Of a stretch of 64,000 nucleotides of DNA, positions 56,149 to 64,000 are shown in pieces. The notes under the pieces were generated by a model, which was given only the letters and a program-made list of their open reading frames with translations, was not told where the DNA came from and did no database searches. Source of the DNA: Trichobilharzia regenti (lineage: Eukaryota; Platyhelminthes; Trematoda; Strigeidida; Schistosomatidae). Where the stretch lies: contig OX235270.1 of NCBI GenBank assembly GCA_944472135.2, positions 55,309,267-55,373,266 on the forward strand. The letters are read 5' to 3'. Each line of letters starts with the position of its first letter. The first letter of the stretch is position 1. Position numbers and translations under genes: made by a program.

Positions 56149-59100
56149 CTCGTCCCCCCGTCAAATAGCTTCGTGCGCAGACGTTCCGACCTTCTGGGTG
56201 CTACATCCTCTAGTTGAGGATTGTTACTGACCGGCTTGTCCCACTGTACCCATCTTTGGAGCTGACTGGCGTTAACTCGTTTCTGTTTATCACCTCTTCG
56301 GATGGTATATACTTGACCCCGTCTTTTTGTGATTGTGTATGGTCCTTCCCACTTTGGAAGGAGTTTCCGTGAACCTAGCCCGCCTCCAACTGTATATCTC
56401 CTGTCTCTACACTTCACTTGGTCCCCGACTGCAAAGGTAATGCACTGCGTCCTTTCTTTCATCTGAGACTTCATGACATCACTGCGCTGCTTCCGTATTA
56501 CATTCTTGACTGCCTCTTTCCTCTCTGCTTTTAATTTCGTCGTACTCCACTTTTGGTGCATGGGCCAGGTCTCATTGTGTACCGGTAATCGTGGTTTTCT
56601 ACCATACATCAGTTGGAAGGGTGACTTCTTCGTTGTTTCCTGAGTGGTAGCCCGATGTGTTAGTAAAATCAGTGGAAGCTCCGTTTCCCAGTTCCCGCCC
56701 TTCGAGGCCAGCCACTCCTTCAGTGTACGGTTGTTTCTCTCCGTTAGGCCATTCGTTTGTGGATGGTATGGGGTCGTTCTGATCCTCTTGATGCCCAGCT
56801 GTTGCAAACGGGAAGTAAACTCTTCACTCTCGAAACAGGGACCTTGGTCTGTCAGTATTGTCTTCGGTACGCCGTGGTCTGCAACAATGTGTCTAACTAC
56901 TGCATCTGTCACGGTTCTTGCACGTTGGTCTGGGATTGCTACGGCGTCTACCCATCGTGTCGCGTGTTCCGTCATCACCAAGAGGTACTGATTACCATTG
57001 GATGTCTGAGGAAATGGACCCATGACATCTACGGACCACAAGTCACCTATCGCGGTAACTGGAATCGACTGAAGTGGTGGTCGTATACACCGGTCACCTT
57101 TCATCAGCTGGCACCGTGGACATCCAAGTACGTATCTTGCTACGTCTTCTCTCATACCTGGCCAGTACATACTTTGTCTTAGGAGGTCGGTCGTTCTGGC
57201 CACGCCTGTATGCGCTAGCTGGTGACATTCTTCTATCATGTCGTGGCGCGACGATTGAGGTATGACAGCCAGCCAGCTTCCGTCGTTCTCTCGCCAGGTC
57301 AGAGTCCCGTAGGCATTCACTCTGAGTCGATCCCTCTGTCTGAGTAGTGTGGTTAGCTCCTTACTCGCCGTAGTTTGATCCACTTCTATTCCGTTGGTGA
57401 TCACCTGTATTACTGTATTCAGCGTATCGTCCAACCTCTGCCTACGTGCAAGTCTTAGTGGGTCTTGTTCTACTGCATGCACTCCGTAAGCGACCTCGGG
57501 CAACTCAGACTCATCTTCTGGTCTCGATAACAAATCTGCCAAGACATTTTCACTTCCAGGAACGTGTGAGATCGTAAAATCGTACTCCTGAAGACGCAAC
57601 ATCCACCGTGACAACTTCCCCCGTGGGTCTCTCGCTGTCTTCAAAAATTGTAGCGGCTTATGATCAGTTTCGATGTGGAACCGCCGGCCGAGTAAATAAG
57701 GTCTCCATTTGTCGACTGCCCATACCATTGCTAAACATTCTTTCTCTATCGTTGAATACTTTCTCTCTGTGAGTGTCAAAACCCTACTGGCATACTCAAC
57801 GATTCCCTCGTCCTGTCTTAGGACCGCACCTATAGCGTAGTCACTGGCATCTGTGCACACTGTGAACTGTCTTCCTGGCACAGGTAGTTTTAGCGTCATT
57901 TGTTGGTGGTCGAGCAGCTGTTTAATTCTGTCGAATGTCCTCTGCGATTCTTCCGACCAAACAAACTTTGGCTCACCTAGTAGCCTGTATAGAGGGGCTG
58001 CTATCTCATTGAAGTTCTTCACGAAGCGGCTATAAAACGCTGCTCTACCCAAGAATTGTCTCAGTTTTCTCTTTGAATTCGGGGCTGGAATCGTTTTAAT
58101 CGTCAAAATTTTCTCCGGCAGTGGTTTAATCTCACCATTTCCCACTTTATGTCCCAACAGAGTAACATTCTTTTTGGCTATCTGGGACTTGGTTTTGTTG
58201 ACGCGTAGTCCAAACTCTTCGATGCGTCGCAGCACGGCTTCTACATGGTTGACGTGATCGTTTTCGTTTTGACTGTATATGACGAGATCATCACCATAAA
58301 CCTCCACGTTTTTCAAGTTCCTAAGTAATAGCTTCATCAGTCGTCTGAACGTAAACGGTGCACCTGCTAGTCCAAACGGCATGCGTTTAAATCGATATTG
58401 TGTCTGACCCACGATGAAAGCCGTCTTATCTCTATCACCTTGTTTTATCGGTATCTGCCAGTATCCTGAGCGAAGATCGAGAACCGAAAACACATTCGCA
58501 CCTTGTAGGCGATCTAAAGTTTCTACCACTGTTGGCATGGCACACGGTCTTAACTCTGTCATACTGTTTAACTGTCGAAAATCAACACAGAATCTATACT
58601 TCCCATTCGCTTTTTTTACTAACAGCACTGGAGAGTTGTACGGGCTATCAGCTTCCTCAATAATATCATCTTTTAACATCTCTTGCACTTGTCGCTCCAC
58701 TTCGCCTTCCAGATGACATGGAACTCTTCGCGTTGTAAATGACCTTACTTTCGGATCACTTAACGGAATTTCATGATTCACCTTATCGCAATAACCGTAT
58801 GGGTCGCCATCTCCAGTGAACAGATGATCGTATTTACTAATTAACTCTGTCACATTGTGTACCGTCGGCAGCTTAATCGCTGCTATCTCGCTGGTCTCAT
58901 ACATGTTGATATGCCCGTATTTCGTGACCACCACGTTCGCTTGCGTGTCGATTATGGCACCAATCTCACGCAGAAAATCCGCTCCTAATATCGTTCGCTG
59001 TAGTTCGGGTACAACAATGAAAGGAAACGTCACCTCGCAGCCACCAACAACGACCGTACAGTTCGATCTACCCGTGATACGCAACACATACCCGCCTACT

Positions 59101-59234
59101 GTTTGTACTGTCAATGAACACGGGCTAACACTCTTACATAAATTCTTATCTATTAACGACACGGCCGCCCCTGTATCTATCAAACATACTACTTCTCGAT
59201 CATTCACTCGCAACTTCGAATACAGAGCCCTTTC
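56127..59234 (-). CDS. Ty3/gypsy Pol: protease, RT, RNase H, integrase
   Basis: Open for 1028 codons from 59213 (a TTG codon) and open upstream to 59234. There is no ATG, so it is probably made as a Gag-Pol fusion. It is in the -1 frame relative to gag and overlaps it by about 31 nt. Numbered from 59213: protease DTGA at 13-16; RT with 'FSVLDLRSGYWQIP' and YGDD at 306-309; RNase H with D455 and D517; integrase HHCC (H664, H668, C698, C701) and D729, D789, E825 with the usual 35-residue spacing; then a 'LLPKWEGPYTITKRRGQVY' tail like the GPY/F module. No stop interrupts it. It copies element RNA and inserts the DNA. Confidence 0.92.
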   Translation of the reverse strand, partial: ERALYSKLRVNDREVVCLIDTGAAVSLIDKNLCKSVSPCSLTVQTVGGYVLRITGRSNCTVVVGGCEVTFPFIVVPELQRTILGADFLREIGAIIDTQANVVVTKYGHINMYETSEIAAIKLPTVHNVTELISKYDHLFTGDGDPYGYCDKVNHEIPLSDPKVRSFTTRRVPCHLEGEVERQVQEMLKDDIIEEADSPYNSPVLLVKKANGKYRFCVDFRQLNSMTELRPCAMPTVVETLDRLQGANVFSVLDLRSGYWQIPIKQGDRDKTAFIVGQTQYRFKRMPFGLAGAPFTFRRLMKLLLRNLKNVEVYGDDLVIYSQNENDHVNHVEAVLRRIEEFGLRVNKTKSQIAKKNVTLLGHKVGNGEIKPLPEKILTIKTIPAPNSKRKLRQFLGRAAFYSRFVKNFNEIAAPLYRLLGEPKFVWSEESQRTFDRIKQLLDHQQMTLKLPVPGRQFTVCTDASDYAIGAVLRQDEGIVEYASRVLTLTERKYSTIEKECLAMVWAVDKWRPYLLGRRFHIETDHKPLQFLKTARDPRGKLSRWMLRLQEYDFTISHVPGSENVLADLLSRPEDESELPEVAYGVHAVEQDPLRLARRQRLDDTLNTVIQVITNGIEVDQTTASKELTTLLRQRDRLRVNAYGTLTWRENDGSWLAVIPQSSRHDMIEECHQLAHTGVARTTDLLRQSMYWPGMREDVARYVLGCPRCQLMKGDRCIRPPLQSIPVTAIGDLWSVDVMGPFPQTSNGNQYLLVMTEHATRWVDAVAIPDQRARTVTDAVVRHIVADHGVPKTILTDQGPCFESEEFTSRLQQLGIKRIRTTPYHPQTNGLTERNNRTLKEWLASKGGNWETELPLILLTHRATTQETTKKSPFQLMYGRKPRLPVHNETWPMHQKWSTTKLKAERKEAVKNVIRKQRSDVMKSQMKERTQCITFAVGDQVKCRDRRYTVGGGLGSRKLLPKWEGPYTITKRRGQVYTIRRGDKQKRVNASQLQRWVQWDKPVSNNPQLEDVAPRRSERLRTKLFDGGTSVVRAGC

Positions 59235-59965
59235 TCAATAGCCCCCACTAAATCTAGGTTCATACGAAAGAAAGAACAAGCATTATACCGTCTGAAATTT
59301 TTTCTTTTTCGCCTTTCTGGGCAGTATCTTCTCCAGTGTCCCGGCTTACCGCATTCAAAACACCGGTCTTTTCTATCAGCCAACTTTAACGCCGCCACTT
59401 CCCGCTGCAATGCTTCAATTTTCTGCTCATATTCGTTTGGTTTTGGTTGGTCTATAGCGGCTACCGTTGTGCTCAGCAGCTGTCTGGTCACCTTCGCCAG
59501 CTCGCTAATATCCATCGGCTGCGTTGCGTTAACCAGTTGTAATCGCTGAGAAATGTGGTCTGGGACACTCTCGATGAATTGGGAAGACAGTAACTGCGCT
59601 TCTGATTCTTCATCTAAAGTGGGAAGCGCGCGTCGAAGTAGATTAGTCAGTTTCACCGCCAACACTAGCGGGTCTCCATCAGGTCCAAGCTTCATTGACC
59701 GGAACTGCTGCATTGCTAGCTGTCTGTCTGTTTCGCTGTCAAACTCGGACACTAGTCGTTCAACCAATTTCTTCCAAGACGCTGTGCCATTTGACCTGTC
59801 TACGCTGTCATATGCAGCCTTCGCTCGGCCTCTCAACAGCGTCCCCAAGACAACTGCCTTCGCTGCCTGCTCCTTGACACCCACCAGCTCAGCAACAGCC
59901 TCGAAGTCACGTAAGAAGCTCCTTATGTCTCCTTCTTCAAACGCAGCTGGCCACGGGATCTTCAT
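59204..59965 (-). CDS. Ty3/gypsy Gag
   Basis: 253 codons from the ATG at 59965, about 23 bp inside the 5' LTR edge. A capsid-like helical region precedes a CCHC zinc knuckle at C202, C205, H210 and C215 (CFECGKPGHWRRYC), followed by a basic RRKRKNF stretch. It packages the element RNA in cytoplasmic particles. A relic of the same gag lies at 28771-28965. Confidence 0.9.
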   Translation of the reverse strand: MKIPWPAAFEEGDIRSFLRDFEAVAELVGVKEQAAKAVVLGTLLRGRAKAAYDSVDRSNGTASWKKLVERLVSEFDSETDRQLAMQQFRSMKLGPDGDPLVLAVKLTNLLRRALPTLDEESEAQLLSSQFIESVPDHISQRLQLVNATQPMDISELAKVTRQLLSTTVAAIDQPKPNEYEQKIEALQREVAALKLADRKDRCFECGKPGHWRRYCPERRKRKNFRRYNACSFFRMNLDLVGAIEKGLCIRSCE

Positions 59966-59970
59966 TTTCT

Positions 59971-59988
59971 GGAGGCAGCGACACCAAA
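59971..59988 (-). other. Primer binding site of the complete Ty3/gypsy element
   Basis: On the minus strand TGGTGTCGCTGCCTCC begins two bases after the LTR end. TGG fits the CCA end of a tRNA. I could not assign the tRNA. Confidence 0.6.
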
Positions 59989-60326
59989 TGTAACAACAGA
60001 AGACAAGGGCGAAGCAACAGATCGTTTTATTATGAAAATCAACACGTATTTATACATATTTCAACTACATTATTATAGACAAGCGCAGTCATCTGATTGG
60101 TTGTTTATCAGAAGTTAGGTAGACAAACGCAGGCTTCTGATTGGTTGTTTCGGGATTCCTTGACAAATAGAGTTCTCTATCTGCGAATCATATTTTGCCA
60201 CGTTAACTTTGCTGTGATTGGTTGTTGACTCAGCCTTGTTCATATTTTCTCACGGCCCATATTAGTGACCTAGACCTTAACGTAGATTAGTGCCAACCAA
60301 TCGGCTAGCAGCCTGCTCTCACCACA
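59989..60326 (-). repeat. 5' LTR of the complete Ty3/gypsy element
   Basis: No difference from 55811-56148 was seen on side-by-side reading. It should contain the promoter and the transcript start. Confidence 0.9.
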
Positions 60327-61400
60327 CTAGGTGACTGTTCCTGCGGGACTTGTCTGAACTAAGGCCTGTTGTCGAAAAGGTTTTAGTCTATTGAAGTGTG
60401 TGACTAGACTATGAGAGTTATTTGGTTCCTGAATCCTACAATTGCTGTCACTTAATACCTCTACTACAGTGAATGGTCCTTCCCAGCGTTTATGGTATTT
60501 AAGAGCTTTCCCTTTAGGTGGTGTCTCCTTAAGTAACATCACCTTGTCTCCTGGCTCCACTGGTGATCCATGTGCTTTCCTATCATAGTATTCTTTCTGG
60601 TACCTCTGGTTTGTTTGGAGTATATCCCTAGTCATCTGATGTACCTTGTTCAGGTTTCGTCGAAGTCTGATTACGTGTTCGGATGCAATCAGTGTATCCT
60701 CTCCTAGTGTGTTTGAAGTCAGATCGATTGGCAACCGGAGTTCTCTTCCAGTGACCATATAATGCGGTGTTTGACGCGTAGCTTTGTGAATGCTTGCTCT
60801 GTATGCCATTAAGCACTGTGAGAGTGATCGGTCCCATTCCCTGGGGTTGTTTTGATCTACAAATGCCTGCAAGAGAGATTTAAGTGTCCGATTGGTGCGT
60901 TCAACCAAGCCATTTCCCTGTGGGTGGTACGCGGTAGTGCGTGTCTTCCGGATACCCATTATACGACAGAGTTCGCTGACAACGATACTTTCAAAGTTGG
61001 ATCCTCGATCTGAATGCAGTTGAAGTGGTGCCCCCCAACGGCTGACCCAGTGGTCAAAAATTGACTCTGCGATGGTTACAGCATCAATCTGTGGGATCGC
61101 AATAGCCTCGCACCATTTGGTAAAATGGTCTACCATGACTAAAATATAGTTATTATTTCTGGAAGTTACTGGGAGAGGTCCAACCAAGTCTATTTGTACT
61201 AAGTCATTCGGATGGCCAGTTATAATGGGTTCTAAGGGTGCCTTATTATATTTGTGCGGAGCCTTAATAGTTTGGCATACCTCGCAGGAGTCACAGAAAT
61301 CTATGATGTCTTTCCTCTGGTGAGGCCACCAATAACGTCTTTTAGCCGCTTCAATCATTTTCCCTGAGCCCGCGTGGCCTAACTGCTGGTGTAATGACAA
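60327..61400 (-). pseudogene. Element A integrase (separated from RT by a frameshift)
   Basis: 357 codons open. The HHCC zinc-binding motif is at H4, H9, C39 and C42 of this stretch. The catalytic core has 'VQIDLVGPLP', 'LHSDRGSNFES' and 'YHPQGNGLVERTNRTLK' (D, D, E). The C-terminal part has 'KYHKRWEGPFTVVEV'. Its stop codon TAG is part of the CTAG target site of the nested element. A one-base deletion near 61405 (minus 'ccacagtactattg') puts it out of frame with the RT. Confidence 0.85.
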
Positions 61401-63121
61401 TAGTACTGTGGTAGTGCCGACTGTGGAGCCACAACGCGACGAGTATAAGTGGGTCCATGTTGGTAGTAGAGGATGTCATCGACAATTTTCAGATTATCCC
61501 ACACAGACCATAAACACCGGGTTTCCCATCCAAGCTTACTTATTTCCTGGGTTGTCGGTCGTTCGCCTCCATTTCGAACACGTTCGTAAATCAAGGCCAG
61601 TTCAGGGTCTGAAGACTGAAGTTCAGGCCAACTATATGAAGTATGAGCCTCTAGTTGGAGCAGCGAAACTTGTGCTTCGGTGCATGATGGGCAGTCACCG
61701 TGATACCTAAGAGGTTTTCTTGACAATGCATCTGCATTTCCATGATTCTTACCCGGTCTATGCATGCATTCGAAGTCATACTCTTGTAGGTGTTCTTGCC
61801 ATCTGGCAATCTGACCCTCAGCTTCTTTGAAGTTATGTAGCCAGCTAAGGGCTTTGTGATCAGTGCGTACAATGAAATGTCTACCGAGGAGATATGCCCT
61901 AAAGTGTTTAACAAAATTGACCAGTGCCAGCATTTCTTTCCGCGTGGTGCAGTAATTCTTCTCACTCTTGTTGAGTGCTCGACTTGCATAGGCTATCACC
62001 TTTTCTACTCCATCTGCGTCTTTTTGAGACAAAACTGCCCCGATACCAGAGTCGCTAGCATCTGTATCTAGGATGAATGGACCTGCCTGGTCAGAAACAT
62101 TGGGATACGCTAGGATAGGGGGGCTACATAAACAGTTTTTAAGTCTTTCGAAGGCTTCCGTAGCTGATGCTGTCCAATTGTAGTCTTTCTTCTTAAGAAT
62201 GTCGAATAGAGGAGCTGCAAGGAAAGAGAAGTTAAGTACAAAACGTCGATAATACGAGGCTAACCCTAAAAAACTATGTAACTCGGGGGCTGAGTTTGGG
62301 AGCGGCCAGTCTTTAACTTCCTGAACTTTTGCTGGATCACATTTAATGCCTTCGGCTGAAACAATGTGACCTAAGAAACACACTTCTTTCCTGAAGAATT
62401 GACATTTCGATGGGTTCAGTTTTAACCCAACGGTCTGCATCCGTTCTAATACTTCGGAAATATCACTTAAATGTTCGGTCAACGTCTTACTATGTATGAT
62501 AACATCATCTAGATATACCAAACACTTACCTGGTATGCAATCACTCAAGACCGTTTGCATGAGGCGTTGGAATGTTGCTGGGGCATTGACTAACCCAAAC
62601 GGCATTGTTTCAAACTCATACAGGCCTGCTTGTACAATGAATGCTGTCTTTTGCCTGTCATCTGGGTGTACTTCAACCTGCCAATATCCCGATGCCAGAT
62701 CTAGAGTGGTAAACCAATTCGACCCCTCTAAGGCATCAAAAGTGTCGTCTATGCGTGGAAGGGGAAAGCAGTCTCGTCTAGTTAACAGGTTCAACTTACG
62801 ATAATCTACACATAACCGGAGTGTCCCATTCGATTTCTTAACTAAAACTACCGGTGAAGCCCATGGAGATACGGATGGTTTGATGACATTTTTCTCTAAC
62901 AGTTCATCAACTAACCTGTTAAGCTCCTTCTGGTAATGTGCAGGTACTCGCCGTGCAGGTTGTCTACAAGGTGGGGCGTTACCCGTTTCTATGTGATGTT
63001 GGACCAGTTTTGTTCTTCCCGGGCTTTTTCCATCCCAGTCAAAACAGTCCTCATATTTGTCTAGCATTTTATTAAAGTTGGCAGCCGTTTCCGATGGTAG
63101 GGGTTCTATAGTCGTCAGCAT
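61379..63121 (-). pseudogene. Element A reverse transcriptase and RNase H
   Basis: 580 codons open. RT motifs are 'SPWASPVVLVKKSNGTLRLC', 'FTTLDLASGYWQVEV', 'ETMPFGLVNAPATFQRLM' and YLDD at residues 203-206. RNase H has 'FILDTDASDSGIGAVL' and RTDHKAL. The stretch 'HRPGKNHGNADALSR' links it to the integrase. The frame is closed upstream by two shifts (63121-63210) and downstream by one, so no full Pol can be made from this copy. Confidence 0.85.
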
Positions 63122-63209
63122 TCGCTGTTTCTCATCTTAGCATCTCCCTGCACGCCAAAAGTGCCGTGCTCTTTGTCGTTCCCTACAATAAATGGGATGG
63201 AACAGTCCT

Positions 63210-64000
63210 TCAGTATAAGAGTCCTTGACTACAATCTATTATTCCGGACAGCTTTTCCAGGAGGTCGACTCCCAAGATTACCTGCCACGGCACCCGGGTA
63301 GAGATGATGAAATTGTGTTGAAGTGACAGTGTTCCCAATTTAAGTGGCAGCAGGACCAGTCCCTGGGATTGCATGCAATCTCCATTGGCTGTCGTAAGCC
63401 GCAAATTGTGAGTCCCTATTGTTGGCCTAAACGTCTCTGGAACACATGAGGAATGTATGACAGAACAAGTTGCTCCTGAGTCAACTAACATAACACACTT
63501 TTTTCCACCTATATAACCTACAACTTTCGGGGAGGAGGTGACACCGATTAGGTTTACAGTAGGCACACAATTCATATCGACATGTGACTCACCTGCATTG
63601 TGACCACAACTCCTAGCAAGCTTACCAAACCGCCTGCAGTAGTAGCAATCGTTTCTTGAAGTGGATTGCGACTGTGGGCGTCCTTTCCACGGTGGTGTGG
63701 GATTCTGTGCATGCTTTGTTGTTGTGTGCTGATATCCCATTGCGTTTACTTGTGGGCATGTGGTTCCTGGCTCTTCCAGGCTTTCCACTAGGCGTGCCCT
63801 AGCTTCCGCTTCTGCCATGGATGCTGGAGTGTGCAAGTTGAAGTCCTTCCTGTAACGGACGTCGACACCCTGCAAGAACTTGGAATATATAGCGTTTTCA
63901 ACCTCTGAATATGTCTTGTCCTGCATAGCTTGACGCGCAAGCTTGCGGAGACGTAAGGTGAACTGGTTGATAGATTCACCTTGTCTCTGGTTGTACTCGC
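63210..64000 (-). pseudogene. Element A Gag C-terminal part and protease, partial
   Basis: The frame is open to the window edge and enters in 'QGESINQFTLRLRKLARQ', a typical Gag segment. A zinc knuckle follows as CYYCRRFGKLARSC, where the expected histidine is leucine. The protease has VMLVDSGATCSV (DSGA) and 'VILGVDLLEKLSGIIDC', then a stop at 63210. The text for ILKDCSIPFIVGND resumes in another frame, which shows a frameshift rather than a natural end. Confidence 0.8.

Larger units (their letters stand above)
55811..60326 (-). mobile_element. Complete Ty3/gypsy LTR retrotransposon with indistinguishable LTRs
   Basis: 4516 bp, bounded by 338-bp LTRs at 55811-56148 and 59989-60326 that I read as the same base for base. 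The 4-bp target CTAG stands on both sides (55807-55810 and 60327-60330). On the minus strand a TGG-initiated primer site (TGGTGTCGCTGCC) lies two bases after the 5' LTR, and a GGGGGGACGAG purine tract directly precedes the 3' LTR. gag and pol are open. The element sits inside element A, just after its integrase. All marks point to recent insertion by an autonomous element. Saci-type Ty3/gypsy elements are candidates for its family. Confidence 0.9.
60327..64000 (-). mobile_element. Second Ty3/gypsy element (element A), decayed, runs off the window
   Basis: On the minus strand it holds part of gag, protease, RT, RNase H and integrase, in that order. Its 3' remainder, including purine tract and 3' LTR, is at 55474-55806, displaced by the nested element. 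The 5' LTR is beyond the right end. At least three frameshifts break gag-pol, so it is not autonomous. Confidence 0.85.

Overview
The window looks like repeat-rich DNA from a trematode flatworm, most likely a schistosome. The base composition is AT-rich. The repeats seen are the ones expected there: an RTE-type retrotransposon (SR2-like), CR1-like elements with a PHD-finger ORF1, a CsRn1/Boudicca-like LTR element with a tRNA-Trp-type primer site and a CHCC Gag knuckle, and Sm-alpha-like SINEs carrying relics of hammerhead ribozymes. I could not fix the species. I found no convincing host protein-coding gene, rRNA gene, functional tRNA gene or CRISPR array. Nearly every coding segment belongs to a mobile element.

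Layout. Positions 1-285 hold the 3' end of an RTE copy. Positions 286-9400 are mostly featureless AT-rich DNA with three tRNA-derived SINEs, one decayed hammerhead SINE and a Penelope-like GIY-YIG relic. Positions 9411-13228 are a decayed RTE element, itself interrupted near 11232-11765. Positions 12239-23076 and 42049-52903 are the two arms of a very large inverted repeat (about 10.8 kb each, nearly identical), separated by about 19 kb. The left arm ends inside an LTR that belongs to an internally deleted CsRn1-like element (22755-25921). The spacer holds a hammerhead SINE, a fold-back palindrome inside a Ty3/gypsy gag relic, a solo LTR, and two CR1-like elements lying head to head (decayed on the minus strand at about 30780-35520, open on the plus strand at about 35640-40970).

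The right end, 52904-64000, is a stack of LTR elements, all on the minus strand. There is a truncated CsRn1-like element (52904-55470), the 3' LTR of a second Ty3/gypsy element (about 55474-55770) whose pol and gag continue at 60327-64000, and, inserted into that second element, a complete Ty3/gypsy element (55811-60326). The inserted element has two 338-bp LTRs in which I see no difference, open gag and pol, and a 4-bp CTAG target duplication.

The window is best read as a history of nested insertions followed by an inverted duplication. The right arm sits exactly between the 3' end of a CsRn1-like internal region and an LTR of the same family. This suggests that one side of the duplication was joined without homology and the other was resolved by LTR homology. 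An assembly artefact cannot be excluded without read data. The most original coding signal is an in-frame A AAA AAC heptamer inside the ORF1/ORF2 overlap of the open CR1-like element, where ORF2 has no ATG start.
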